A stretch of 64,000 nucleotides of DNA from Halocafeteria seosinensis. Its lineage: Eukaryota > Sar > Bigyra > Bicosoecida. The stretch's first letter is position 1, and the number at the start of each line of letters is the position of its first letter. Below the pieces are notes generated by a model. It was given only the letters and a program-made list of their open reading frames with translations, had not been told where the DNA came from and searched no databases. The position numbers and the translations under genes were made by a program. Of the stretch, positions 12,421 through 24,260 are shown piece after piece. The stretch spans positions 1 through 64,000 of the forward strand of contig LVLI01000217.1 in assembly GCA_001687465.1 (NCBI GenBank), written 5' to 3'.

Positions 12421-12928
12421 GTTTTCGTGTACGCGCTCAATCTCTGGGTACTATTTCATTCACACCCTCCACACCAATAGCGTGTGTCAGATATTCTGTT
12501 CAATGAATGAGCAGAGGAAATCCTTGTCCGTAAGCAGTCTCCGCGGGGCGCTTGGCTTTTGTCTCTTTTTTGTTTTTTTGAAATATTGGGCGCTCTGTCC
12601 CAGTTTTCCAACCCCAATAGACTCTTCCAAATACGTGCGTAATGCCTCACGATCTCCAGTCTACTCTACAATTCTATCACTCTACTCAACCGTGTTCATC
12701 GAGTGAGAATAGTGGTTACAATCACGACATATAAAGGCATCTAGCTGACCCCTGCGTGGATTTGAATCTGTCTTCGGGCATTTGAATTACGGTAGGTTGA
12801 AGTTTGCACCAGCCCCAAGGAGTGGATGACGACAGGCTCCTGTTCCAGGGTCTGTAGAGTGTTCGATTGACTGTGTTTGGAGCCCTATATTGTAGTGGAG
12901 AGAGGATTGGTTGAAATAATACTGGACT
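12421..12928. other. Divergent intergenic region, CAF-1/DnaJ
   Basis: 508 nt between two divergent start codons. It holds both 5' leaders. No RNA gene or repeat is seen; short open frames lack coding character. Confidence 0.45.
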
Positions 12929-14010
12929 ATGAGTAGCCGACGTCTTGTGTCATGTGCGAACGCGGTGTTGGCACGGAGGATTGTGCCCACATCGCCTGCG
13001 CATTTGGGACTGCCACGGGCCATTGGCGTACCACTCTTCGGTCAATGTGGTGTAGATAGTAACAGTGTGAGGAGAGAAACTCGCTGGTCGTCGACGAGCT
13101 CGGGGACATGGTCTTATCATGAGAGAATGCGCCAAGAAGCATATAATCGCCACAAGGACTACTACAAAATACTGGGAATATCACCCGATGCCTCCTTTGA
13201 TGAAGTCAAGAAAAGCTTTCGTGAACTAGGTATGATGCCTGACGGGCGGTATTTACCTGTATATTCGGCTCATTGCTATGTGTGCACGAACCTGCAGCCA
13301 AAAAATACCACCCGGATGTGGGGACCAGTGAAGCAGTACGTCATTGTAGGGAACATTGATAACCATATTGTCACACATGTGATACTGATGCTCATTCCCT
13401 GTGTCTACAGGATCCAGGACTATTCAAGCTTATCGCTGAAGCATACTCAGTACTCTCTGACGAGGAAAAGCGGAGACAATACGACGCACAGTTTAGCTCG
13501 AGTAGCTCTCATCGGATGTCGGAAGAGGATCGGGAAAAGATTAGGAAGAAGAACGAACAGTTCTCGGAAGGATTTGGCACTAAGTTTAAACCGAGTACCG
13601 CAGGACAGTATACGCGGGACACCTCAGCGGAATCAGCTTATACAGGGGCAATGCAAGGAGCATTGAACCGCATGCGTGATGATGCGTATGTTCGGGGAAG
13701 GATGAACAGACAATTTAGGAATCGAGTATATGTGCCGACAAAGAATGAAAGTTATATTTCTCTCTTCTATCTGCCTATGTATGCCGCTGCTGTGCTGGCA
13801 GCTATGTGGCTCCTCTACAAGTATGTCGCGCGTAGCCGAGCCGTGGGTCCTAATCAGAAAGCATACGTCCCGCAAAATCCTCCTCGTGGAAAAGGGAGTC
13901 ACGATCATGTCCAAAGAAGAAAGAAAGCGCTGGAGGAGTTGGAGGAAAAGCGAAAACAGGAGCAAGGTAACAGAGCTTCGTGGCATAGTCAAGAAAAAGC
14001 CAGATTGTAG
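12929..14010 (+). CDS. Organelle-type DnaJ (J-domain) membrane protein
   Basis: A 312-residue J-protein in three exons (12929-13229, 13298-13335, 13411-14010). The first ~70 residues are Arg/Ser/Ala-rich without acidic residues, as in a mitochondrial presequence. The J domain runs from HKDYYKILGISPDAS to SVLSDEEKRRQYD and keeps the HPD motif (KYHPDVG), so it should stimulate an Hsp70 ATPase. The 38-nt middle exon encodes the HPD segment. A single membrane helix (about 240-262, LFYLPMYAAAVLAAMWLLY) precedes a basic coiled tail of alternating Glu/Lys/Arg. No zinc finger or C-terminal substrate domain is present (type III). Likely a membrane-tethered co-chaperone; the compartment is inferred. 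Confidence 0.85.
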
Positions 14011-14282
14011 GATTGTTGCACACTAAAGTGGTGCTTCTCTCCGTTCAGATGTTTCTCTGTTGAGGGCTGTTTGCGTTTGCTAAACGGGCGTTTCAGCGCT
14101 GGACCAATATTTGTGAAAACACCCGTTTGCTATGCACACACATGGCGATTGAAAAACATAGCTGAATCGATATACTTCTTGGTCTTAAATTACAGTCTGC
14201 ATTCGGAGGGGCTAAATGACGATCACTCTTTCTAAGACTTACCGTTTTCTTAAATCCGTTTTCAATCTGTACTAATACAACA

Positions 14283-14356
14283 TAATCCTACCCGTACCCT
14301 AAGCGCAGCAGCATCCGTCGATGTGGCATGCTGGTCCAGTGTGGACGGCTGCGAGT
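14283..14356 (+). repeat. 74-nt direct repeat, copy 1
   Basis: This segment, centred on ACCCTAAGCGCAGCAGCATC, recurs 224 nt downstream at 14507-14580 with 5 mismatches in 74. Neither copy sits in a clear reading frame. The flanks are not similar beyond a few bases. Confidence 0.85.
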
Positions 14357-14506
14357 CATCCATTGCAGTATACTACCATGGTAACAATGGTGTAATTGCA
14401 ACCTTTCATTTTGCACTTTGAGCTTCCACGACGAGCCACTGACCATGGGTCATTGCATGCATTCCACTCCACCTGATATACAAGTTATGATGTAGATAGA
14501 AGATAG

Positions 14507-14580
14507 TAATCCTACCGGTACCCTAAGCGCAGCAGCATCCGTCGATGTGGCATTCTAGACCAGTGTGGACGGCTGCGACT
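14507..14580 (+). repeat. 74-nt direct repeat, copy 2
   Basis: Second copy of the element at 14283-14356. Differences cluster in a short stretch after GATGTGGCAT (GCTGGT against TCTAGA). The even conservation on both sides suggests a recent duplication or a constrained element, possibly a small RNA or protein-binding site. Confidence 0.85.
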
Positions 14581-14830
14581 GTTGATTCCCATTCGTACGG
14601 TATAAAAATATTTCCAGCATTTGGTATCTTCCCGTGGGACGCTTGCGTTTCAACTTGCCGCTGTCGCAACTTCACATGCAACCGTCAACACACGTTAACG
14701 CTTATAATGTCCATTCCGAGTGGTTTGGAAAGCTATTCGCAGTTCCATAAGTGAGAGAGCACTCTGGCATAACAAAGGGCAAGCATGACGTGTGGAGAGA
14801 GGAGTAGAATCAGTGATATAGCGATGTGAA

Positions 14831-16452
14831 ATGGCTGCAGCGAAACCTTCCCCAGGCCATGCAACTCAGAATCGGGATGAAAGGACCATCACGAAGTTCA
14901 GGGATGTTGTCGATTACATTAGGTTCCATCCCCTCGAAGGTATGGTTACTCTGATCCTCCTGCTTGCCCCCATTAAATTCTAATCGGGAAGGTGTTTGTT
15001 GTCGCAGAGCAAAACAACTGGGAAGGCCTTACACCAGTACTCGAGCAATTCGCAGAAGATGCCGACAGGCAGCGCAAGGCGGCCTTCCATAGCAACTCCG
15101 CGAGGGAAGGTGGATCCATGGACCGAGCAATGCAGGAGGACATGCGGGACGAAGCTCCGCCCGATGAGCTAATTGTAGTTGTGGAATTACTAAGGTGAGA
15201 CATTCATTCGTGTTACTTTGACACCTCTGGAAACACTTTCATTTGTACAGAAATGAAGGAGTGCTGAAGAAGAGGAAATTACTTAGAGGAATATTGAGGG
15301 CCATAAAAATTTCACTGAGAAACCCTCGAAACAGAAAGTATTTACGGGAAGAAACTATTGAGACACTTAGCAATGTGCTTCATGTACAGCACGTACCAAC
15401 ATCGTATGTGAAGGGAGGACATGATGTGAGCAACAATCAACAAAGCGTTACTTTCACATTGCAGATGCGTCATAGAGGTTTGCAACTGCATCCTTAATAT
15501 GTGCCATTACCAGGCGAATATTGATGTGCTTCTGGAGAAAGAAGACACCCTACGACAACTGTTGACGTTCTTCACTAACGCGAACACGTACAGCGAGGAT
15601 ACACGCCTCTTGAAGTCCGCGTCCATAGGTTCATTGCAAAGTCTCTGTTATTATGCTCAAGGGCGCTTGTTTTTGCGCCGCATGCTCCACCGTCAAACTT
15701 CGGAAGCGGGTTTCCAGGAGAACCAGTTTTTCGAGCTAATTAAGGAAGCACTGTATCCTATACCATTTAGTGCTGAAGATCAGTTGTTCTCGAAGTGCGA
15801 AAGACTTAAATACCGAAAGTCCCCGAGGGATACCGAGTCACACAAGCGCCAACTCGGAAAGGAAACTGGTGAAGTAAAGCAATTACTTCAGCGTTGTCTC
15901 GGATGTCTTCTTAATATTTCATCGGATCCAGAACTGGGCGAGCACATATCTAGCACCGACGTGAGTTGCCATTCTTGTCCATCACCGCTCCTACTTCCAA
16001 CATTTGTCATCACGCAATTGTGTCGTATACAGGGTCTAATTGAAACAATTGGAAAATTCCTTGATGTACCACTTCCGGAGTTGGTAAAGCCTTCTCTGAA
16101 TATCATTCAAAATCTTGCTCGTTCCGGTCCCTGTAGAAGACAATTGCAAAACGACCAGCTATTGGACAGGTTGTGTACCCTTTCAATGAGCGGAAATGCG
16201 CCCTATCAAATAAGTGCAACAGCAGCTCTCCTGAATCTTCTGGCGCCTTACTCTGAAGATAGCATTGTCCACGATACCGTTACACATAACGATAGTAAGC
16301 AATCCCTGTCTGACGTCGATGAGGAACGAGTAGCCATGCTACGTCAAATACGAGAGAACGTCAGAGGAGCACTGTCCGATAACTTTGCGGCAGGGATGAT
16401 CCTAAGACAACTTACTATAGACGGGAGTATACCATTGTCCTCATTGGACTAG
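14831..16452 (+). CDS. Armadillo/HEAT-like repeat protein
   Basis: A 454-residue helical-repeat protein in five exons (14831-14939, 15008-15194, 15251-15403, 15465-15960, 16033-16452); introns are 56-72 nt and all GT-AG. Several armadillo-like helices can be seen, such as CNCILNMCHYQANIDVLLEK, GCLLNISSDPELGEHISS, SLNIIQNLARSG and ATAALLNLLAPYSEDS, each with the Leu-Leu-Asn-Leu core of ARM repeats. No catalytic domain, signal or membrane segment is present. It could be an ataxin-10-type or importin-like scaffold, but no member-specific motif is seen. Its stop lies 12 nt before the convergent Pcf11 stop. Confidence 0.7.
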
Positions 16453-16464
16453 TGAAGTTTGTAC

Positions 16465-18837
16465 TCAGAGGGTCCCACTCATATCAGAATGAACCGAACC
16501 AGGGCTGTTCGGATGCTCCCCTTCATCTTCTCCACCGCTTGAATAATCTATCTCTGCCCCACCATATTCCGGGGCAAGAGGTGAAATCGCCGACGATCCA
16601 CCAACATGCTTACCCATTTCGATCTGCGACCCGCCGTTCCGGTTTGCAGGNCTTCCGGGCAAGGCATGTACACTACACAGTGTTCCATCCTGTTGTTTAA
16701 CGGCACCTACATACACCCACTTGTCTCGACGGTTATCCCATACCTTGCGAAATTTTTCTCTGAAATCACAAATCCATAGAATAGCTTGCTGAAATAAGTA
16801 AACGTAATTGTCTAAAATATGAACTCACGTACCCTGAAAGTGCGCAGTAAGGCTGGTCTTCGTCAGCGGATACTACGTGATCCATATCTTCTGAGGCCTG
16901 CGGATCGGGTCCCTCATCTTGGGCTTCTTCTTGAAAATCGAAGAACGATTTATCCTCTACCTCTAGCTGTCGGGGTACACTTGATATCCAGTCTGACTCC
17001 TGAGGAAACCAAGGCTGTGAGATTATTCCGCTGTTCGGTTTCTTTTTTTCTCGAACAGACGAAATCCAAGCTTGATGAGCCTTTAACTCTTTTTGAGTGG
17101 AGAAACGCAGACCATCGCTCATACAACGATACGGAAGGCCAGTATCGTATAGCACTGCTATAGCTCCATCGTCCCGTTTCTTGATCGTGAAATCATCCAT
17201 CGAAGTATCTAATGGAGAAGGGCCTGTGTATGCGTACGCTTGCTCCACCATTTCTGACGGGCTCTGCTCTTGATTCGTTCCATGTTGACGATAGCCCCCT
17301 CGCCGACTCTTGTCAATTTCATGAATTATATTTTGGGCCTCAGAAGTGAGTTGTGGAACAGGTTCTGAAGCTGCGGCTGCTGCATCATGGGGATTCGATG
17401 ACTCCATACGCCTCTTCCGTGCAAAGTACATAGCAACCTGGTTCGCCAGGTCCGTGAAGTTGTTTGCAGAAAGCTCTCTAGTCACTGCACCGTCATCCGT
17501 TTCATCGTCAGGTTTCGTTTGGTTATAGTTCCAAAGCGCATTTTTGGCTATCTCCAAGGGCTCAATGCCTTGCCCTGAGTCAGCAGGCAGATTCATCTCC
17601 GATGAGGCAAACGCCATTGAAGACGAAGGATATCCCTGAGGCATGCCCTGCGAGAATTGAGGTTGAGCCATCGTTGGGTAAGTTCCGTATTGATTCCAAA
17701 ACTGCGGTGGGACGCCTTGTTGGACTGGATCGGCCGGAAATCCCATCGATTGCTGGCCAGCTCCCATTTCATAGCCCGCAGCATACATATGTTGCTGACT
17801 CCATACCCCAGAAGGATTTCCGTACTGGGCGGGTCCCCCCATGCTTGCTGGTGGCATTTGAAAATTTTGCTCAGGTCCCCAGCCGTTCATTGCTTGAGGC
17901 GGGACAAAATTCGGATCAGCACTGGGCCACCCCATCGATTGTGCCATTCCGTTACCAGGAAAAGCTGAGTTTCCGTATGTCGGTGGATAAGCGGAGTTCC
18001 AGGGCTGATTGAATTCAGGCGCGGGAGGAGGAGGCGGGGAAGGTACGCTCTCGTATCGATTTTGTTTAGACCCTGGGTACTCCATCGGCGGCCCCGGTCT
18101 TTTCATCTGGGGGTTTCTCTGTCCCAGAATAGATTGATTCCCTCTTGCATCCAGCCGATCAATTTCATTGATTATCGCTGTAGCTTCCTGAGTGAGTATC
18201 TTGAATTCGGTCCACGTGTAGAGGCACTTCCTAACCTTTTGCAGCGGTGAAATGTCGCCCGGCCTCGAAGGGCTTCGAGGAATCTGCAACACAAAATGCC
18301 CGGCCTTGGAGAGCGAACTATAATAGCGACTTCTTCTCTACCCCCTTACCTGTGGTATAACCTGTTGGAAGAGCTTCTCCACCCTCGGACCAAGCTGCTT
18401 TATGTACAGCCCTCCTACTCGTTTCAAAATGGAGTCTAGTGCGTACACTACCGGCAATTTGCAGTCGGGTGGTACCTGCAGATAGGAAATCAGGAGCAAG
18501 TTAAAATCGTCAATGCTAACCACTTTGGCATGTAAGGACAGCGACAGAACCATGAGAACTGAGAGCTTTCTTATTGATGTATTCATTCAATTGCTACATG
18601 GTAATTCATCGTCGTTGCTTGGCTCTACACCATTCCCGGCTCTAGCAAATCGAAAATAGGTGTCTTCGGCCTTACTTTTTTCAACTGTTCCTCAATGACC
18701 TGGAGGATGGACATCACCCCAATGGAGTCGTTTGATGCGTCATTTGCCACCATTGTAAGGGCATGGATTACGCTCCCATCGGGGTGGCGCCCGAGTTCGC
18801 TTAGCTCCCTTTTGAAGCTCTCTGCGAGTGTGGACAT
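16465..18837 (-). CDS. PCF11: Pre-mRNA cleavage and polyadenylation factor Pcf11
   Basis: Pcf11 couples 3'-end cleavage and termination to the RNA polymerase II CTD. Exons 18837-18676, 18475-18350, 18283-16833 and 16759-16465 give 677 residues. The CTD-interaction domain covers about 1-130, with VPPDCKLPVVYALDSILKRVG and YIKQLGPRVEKLF. A Gly/Pro/Gln/Met-rich middle follows. The C-terminal part has the two Pcf11 zinc-finger regions: YRCMSDGLRFSTQKELKAHQ ending in PWFPQESDWISS, and YCALSGEKFRKVW with LCSVHAL. Both lack ligands found in other Pcf11 proteins: CxxC is CMSD in the first and CALS in the second, and the second His of the first is absent. One N (16651) falls in the last exon. The 200-nt first intron is longer than the others. 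Confidence 0.88.
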
Positions 18838-19136
18838 TGTGAACGCGCCTTACCCCTGCTATCCTTTATATACTGAACCTCAGCAAAGAGTCAGATAGTC
18901 AAAAATGCAGGAGCTAGCCACTGTAAATGCCGCTGCTACTTCCTGCCAAGGCGGCTTACTGGGACACGACAATCAATTGTTTAGGCACTCAGGCAAAGAA
19001 AAGAATGTTGTGTTTGGCGCCAAAACCCACTCTTTGTGATCCGTTGCCGATAACAAGGAAACGATAATAGCACTCAGTTTGCAAAGTGACTCAACAGAAC
19101 GGCATTACTCAAGTGGACTCTACAGCGAACAATAGG

Positions 19137-20427
19137 ATGGGCATAAGGAACAACGGACTTCTAACCCCTTTGGGAGGCAATCGGGAAATCACAACAGCTA
19201 CAACTGAAGGTCGCTTGGGAAAGAAATGGAATCCAGAGTATACACCGGTAAAGGTTCACGAGAATACAAAAGCTAGTAGCAATCTACCTGATTACTTCAA
19301 AGTAGACCATGTAAGTTCCAGAAACGTGAGTAATGGCAACGAGAGGGCAAATGACGTGGAAAGAGTTCTGCAGGTTCAACATGCTGAGTATACAGCACGT
19401 CCCGTTTGGGATAATATCACACACCCCTCCAAAAAGCTTCAGAGGAGAGTCGCAAAGGTATGATATAACAGAGAATTCGCTTGTTAACAATAAACCAACG
19501 TTACTTCCACAGAGTGGATCCGATACCTCCCTGGATGGCCCAGCGTGGTTCGTCCCCAACGTAAGCCATAGTTTTAATGTTTATGGTTGCAAGTATTAGT
19601 GGAGTGTTCATTAGTTTTTGCGGATGCAGTACACTCCAAAGGTCAACCCGAAATCTACATACAGAAAATCAGTTTCAACAGATGGATTGACGTTGTTAGA
19701 GGACACCACAAATGATAGGAATTTGTATGATCCACAGGTCGACAGAATGACTAGTGCGTACGCTACAAGAACAATCTCCTCATTAACTCTCCGCGGAACG
19801 ATGAACTCAGTTTATGGATCGACGACATCTGATGCTAAGTCAAAGGAAGTCGATGAGTTTCTACGGAGTTCTAAGAGAACTTTGTTACCGTCGGCTCACT
19901 CTGCTGAGAGTCTGCGTCGGAAATCTTCTGGGGTGATTGGTGCCAGTGCCCCAGTGAACACTTCGCATATACATACCGAAGAGCTTGACGCGAGGCAACG
20001 GAATAGACGCGCACTTGCTCATAATGCAATGACTATGGACACATGGAAGGCTGGTGACATTGTTGACATGAGAGAGACTAGCGAACTCACGACAGCAGAT
20101 GGGGTACAGGGCATAGGACGAAGGCGTCCAGCGGTGATACCGCAACATTCAAAACTGCGACGCAGAACTGATACTTCTTTTGCGAATAGTGAAGAAGCGC
20201 ACGGATCTTTACAACCCACAAGAAGTGTACGGCAGATATTGTCGCCGGATAAAACGAAGGGATCTACAAAAACTTTCACAAAAGAAGTTGTACCGGAATG
20301 CCGGAACAGTAGAGGCTCAGACAATAGTACTAGACCGTCAGCAAGGAATACAGCAACTACCTCCGGTCGCGTAAGGAGTAGGTATCCTTTGAAAGATGCT
20401 AGGGCGCGTGGGAACCCACACGTCTAG
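19137..20427 (+). CDS. Unknown basic Ser/Thr/Arg-rich protein
   Basis: Three exons (19137-19457, 19513-19560, 19630-20427) with short GT-AG introns (55 and 69 nt) give about 389 residues. The N-terminal third has evenly spaced aromatic/Pro motifs (KWNPEYTPVKV, LPDYFKV, YTARPVWDNI, PAWFVPNYTPKVNP) that look like short linear binding motifs. The rest is rich in Ser, Thr, Arg and Lys, without a predicted globular core, signal or membrane helix. I do not recognise a family. The start is uncertain: the frame is open to 19086, and an upstream ATG at 18905 opens a 44-residue frame that could be a first exon. The stop is 6 nt from the convergent kinase stop. Confidence 0.6.
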
Positions 20428-20433
20428 AGGCAT

Positions 20434-22910
20434 TTATCTAAGCTCTTCCTCTCCCTCTTCCATCTCATGTAGTGTGTCTTCTAGTCTCATCAAATGTATG
20501 AAGCGGGAAGCTAAGCGGTCATATTCTTGAGGGATCTTTTTCAGAACGAAATCTGTGAGGTCAAACTGACCCCCGCGTCGAGCGATTTTCATTCTTCGGT
20601 ACCACGTTGCAGACCGCAGTCTCGTGAATGCTTCGTCCGACATTTGGCTAATGAGAAATTCTCGCAACTCAGTGATTTCGCACTCCAGACTCTCTTTTTC
20701 CGCTGTGCTCTCGTCTCCGGGCAGAACCTTCGGTAGTATATCGGCGAACTCCTCATCTTCGCGGTCAGAATGAGTAGTTCCCGTTACACTGCTGTGATGG
20801 CGGCTCTTTTCGGGGATTGGATTATCCATACCACGAGGCGCCTTGCCATAGTCGTATGGTGACCCCGCACTTGCTGGCTGCCATTCCGGGTCTTTCTCAG
20901 GTGTCCGGCAAGGATGATGCGGAGGTAGGTCATTAGTTGGTCTAGCGGGTTTAGCTGATGATGGCTTACTTTCGGGTGCTATCTTCTGTCTGCGTCGGCG
21001 CGGTGCGCGTCTCCCTCCATTGGCCTTAATAGGAACCTCTTGACCTTTTATTTCCGCCCCTGGGGTGGCAGCTTTGTTTGAAGGCATAACCTTGCTTCTA
21101 GGTGACGCGGCACCACTTCTTTCCGGCTGAGAGCGAAGATCGGATTCACCATTGTCCTCATTTCTGGCTTCTCTCGCTAAAACCCGCTGCATGTTAGGTT
21201 GGGGTAGCTCCTGCCCAATGTCGTTACCTTCTTTTAGTTCTTCTGAAGCAATCTTTACTGTTCCTTCGAACTGCGTCCCCAAACGAGTCATTGCTTCAGC
21301 ATCGGGCATCCCTCTGTCTTCTTCCTTCTCTCCTACAACGGCGGCACTGGTATCCTCAAGGTATTCAGCATTCCCCTTCTCAGTTTCTTTCGCTGGTGGA
21401 GCTTGGGGCTGGGTAAGATAGTCTCCTGCATATACGGCTCCTTCTGGAGTGGACCCGTGCCTTCGCTTCTCAGACTTGGCAACCGGTTTTGCACTTCCTT
21501 TTTCCTGTGGAGTGGACAGTACTCTAGAGGAGTGGTCCTTGTCACTAGGAGCGGTCTTCTCTGGTTCTTTGACCGTTTCCTCCTCGATCAGCGAAACATG
21601 AGGAATGCGGTATCCCTTTGAATAGCAGCGAAGAACATATTCTTCTAACGCCGGCTGGAGAAACGGAAGCTGCAGGATGGCCCCCACACTTGGGCGATGA
21701 CTCGGATTTTTCGAAAGCATCAGGTTCAGTAGACTTCGTAGTTCACGTGAATAGACCTCTGGAATGGGTTTAAACACTCCACGCATGATGCGCCTTATGA
21801 GGCTTGTAATGCTTGCTCCTTCAAAAGCATGCCTTTGGGCACACATTTCATAGATGATGCAGCCAACGGCCCATATATCCGATTTATGGTTATACGGCTT
21901 ATTTTCGCAAATTTCAGGAGAGCTGCAAAGTTACGCGAAACGTTCCTTCCAATCCTGGGACTCCAGAGATACCAGGAATTACTTACAGATAGTATGGAGT
22001 TCCAACAACCGTGTTAGCGCACTCGAATGTGTGTTTTAGAACCCGCGCAATACCGAAGTCGCCAAGCTGCAAAGTGAGCACAAGTAGACCAAGATAGACC
22101 AAGGACGGTGGACTGTTGATTTTCGGCTACTAACCTTTACACCGTCGTTCTTAGTCAGAAAAATATTTTGAGTTTTTAGATCTCGGTGCAGAACCTTTTT
22201 CTTGTGGACGTACCTGTAAGTAGCACTCCTTCGTGGAACCAACAAACAAATAGAGCCAAGTCGTGTACAATTGTTGCGGAACTTACAGCAATGCAAGACA
22301 TATTTGCACCACCCAGCTCAGGATCCGCTTCTCTGATATCAACTTCCCCTTCTTGTGAGCTATGTAAGCTGATAAATCGCCGCACTCTGTGAGCACTAGC
22401 TTTAGTGTCTTCCAAAAATGAGTTACTTGCGATCTTCTAGCATTTCCCTCTTACCTGCTAATTCAGTAACAATATGGAGAGAGCCATCGTCCTCGAAACT
22501 CTCAATATGTCCGATGATGGCTGAAAACTTATCATCGTGCGCTGAGTTGACACCTCCCAATATCTTGCATTGCACTTACCTGGATGTGAAAGTTTTGATA
22601 AAATGGTAACTTCTTTCTGTGCTGCTCGGCGTTCTGCTTCAGGCATGTCTCGAACATCCACCACCTTTATCACTACCTGTACTTTGAGCAGCCATGGATG
22701 GTGACTCAACTCCGAAGTTGAATCACGTCGCGTTGACAACGCGAACTGCACATGCTCACCTTTTCGTTGCTCCTATTGTCTACGGCAAGTACAGCCTTCC
22801 CAAATGCCCCCTTACCTGAAATTAACAAAGAATTAACTAGAAAGAGTCGCAAAGCATGCGTCGAATGACTGAGACTCACCAATCACTTTCTTCATAGTAT
22901 AGTTCTCCAT
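20434..22910 (-). CDS. NIMA-related (NEK) serine/threonine kinase
   Basis: A 665-residue kinase in eight exons (22910-22880, 22815-22760, 22676-22580, 22520-22455, 22386-22287, 22213-22135, 22066-21987, 21922-20434). The domain starts at residue 1 ([20 protein letters not shown]) with Gly loop GKGAFG, ATP Lys in [24 protein letters not shown], activation-loop VGTPYYLSPEIC and HAFEGASI, all typical of active NEKs. After ~258 there is a long charged tail with basic RAPRRRRQK and a final conserved-looking helix containing [14 protein letters not shown] and a Tyr-rich-free coiled end. NEKs act in cilia and the cell cycle; which subfamily this is cannot be told. All seven introns are 59-83 nt. Confidence 0.92.
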
Positions 22911-23116
22911 CCTGGTTTCCCGTTTGGCTTGCGCTGGGAAGCTACTACAAGAGGATTTTTAGAATAGAACTTAATGGGTGTTGATGATAGGAAAAGATAT
23001 TCTTGATAAGGAAAGCCGAGAAATTTAATGACAATGCAGTGGACATGTGCGTGCACTGCTGTGTTCTTCAATTCTGTGAATCTGTGTCACAACGTGTTGC
23101 GCATTGCAAAACGACA

Positions 23117-24109
23117 CTACAAAAACAACGTTGTAACAGCTTCTTCTATTTGCTTGTTTATGCATAGCGAACTATCGAATCCCCCTGTAACTCTTTCCTT
23201 ATAGATGTTCCTGTCTTTTTCCTTCCTCTTCTTTAGCCCGTGGGACTGCGGCTCTTGGATATGTGGAACTGGCGGATGGCCAACATCTCGCAGTGTGGCT
23301 CCTTGACCGGAACCAATAGTGTACTCTCGTGCCCCACTCGCCTCATCCTTATCCATATCTTCTTGTCGGGGTCTTTTGCGATTTGGTTGATGGGAACTAG
23401 AGTCCTGGGCGGCATCTCCAGAGGTTGCCTGAGCAGTCGGCCCCGCATGTTGAGCAATCAAATGCATGTTTTCATGTTCGTATTCAGAAATTGCCCTTTC
23501 CGTCGCTTCCACATTTTTTCCAGTCACTAAATTTGCGATATACGTTTCGACCAACTCGACATAGTCGTTGTATTGACGTTTGGCTTCCTCTGCGCTCGGG
23601 CAAGTCTTCAGGAAGTAATCTTTGTCTTTAGTGAATCTGCATTTTTTGTCGCATATATCATTGTCGCTTTGATGAGAGCTCTATCTTTAGATCATTCATT
23701 CAGTCTCTTTCTTACATCTTTCTTAGCCTCTTTCGCACTTTCACCTCGGTGGCGAATTCTTGATCGTCCGGTGTTTGAGCTTGCTGGTGCACTGAGCGCT
23801 TCTTCAAGGAACCCTTTTTTCGGGGTAGAGATGCTCCACATGCGGGACATTTCGCGTATCCTCGTTGAGTTTGCACACTCGCCCTAGCATACGCTCTATC
23901 GATACATTTACCACACCTGCAGCCCAAAATCATGGCAGACAGAGTGAAGTGCCAAGGGCATAGCCCTGGATTCAGGCGACGTACAGAACGTGTCCACATT
24001 GTGCACCCTTGTACAAGGCAGAATCCGGGGTGAATGACCTCCCGAAAGGATCTTCCCCAGAGTGTTTGCATGAGCTGCAAATGTTCGGATCGATGCCGGC
24101 AGCGGCCAT
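23117..24109 (-). CDS. MNAT1: CDK-activating kinase assembly factor MAT1 (TFIIH)
   Basis: MAT1 joins CDK7-cyclin H to TFIIH. Exons 24109-23985, 23916-23716 and 23636-23117 give 281 residues. The RING finger is spliced: CSSCKHSGED, then CGH, then CGKCIDRAYAR and CPACGASLP, so the first intron lies between ligand pairs. It is followed by EVKVRKRLRKIFTKDKDYF and YNDYVELVETYIANLVTG with NVEATERAISEYEHEN, all diagnostic for the MAT1 middle helices. The C-terminal part is shorter and less conserved than in animals and contains a basic RKRPRQED stretch. The start codons of MAT1 and of the threonine aldolase gene are only 151 nt apart, so they probably share a bidirectional promoter. Confidence 0.9.
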
Positions 24110-24260
24110 TATGAGTACGCCTTTGAATTCTGCTCCGGCACTCTCTGAGGGTCTTCACACTTTATGCCATTATACAAGGTAATATGTCGAGAATTGTCAC
24201 ATATACAACATTAGAATATATTAAACAAATACATAAAGAGTACAAATGCGATAATAATTA

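Larger units (their letters stand above)
14011..14830. other. Intergenic region with a duplicated segment
   Basis: 820 nt between the DnaJ and armadillo-like genes. It contains two direct copies of a 74-nt element, listed separately, and otherwise no recognisable gene. Confidence 0.5.
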
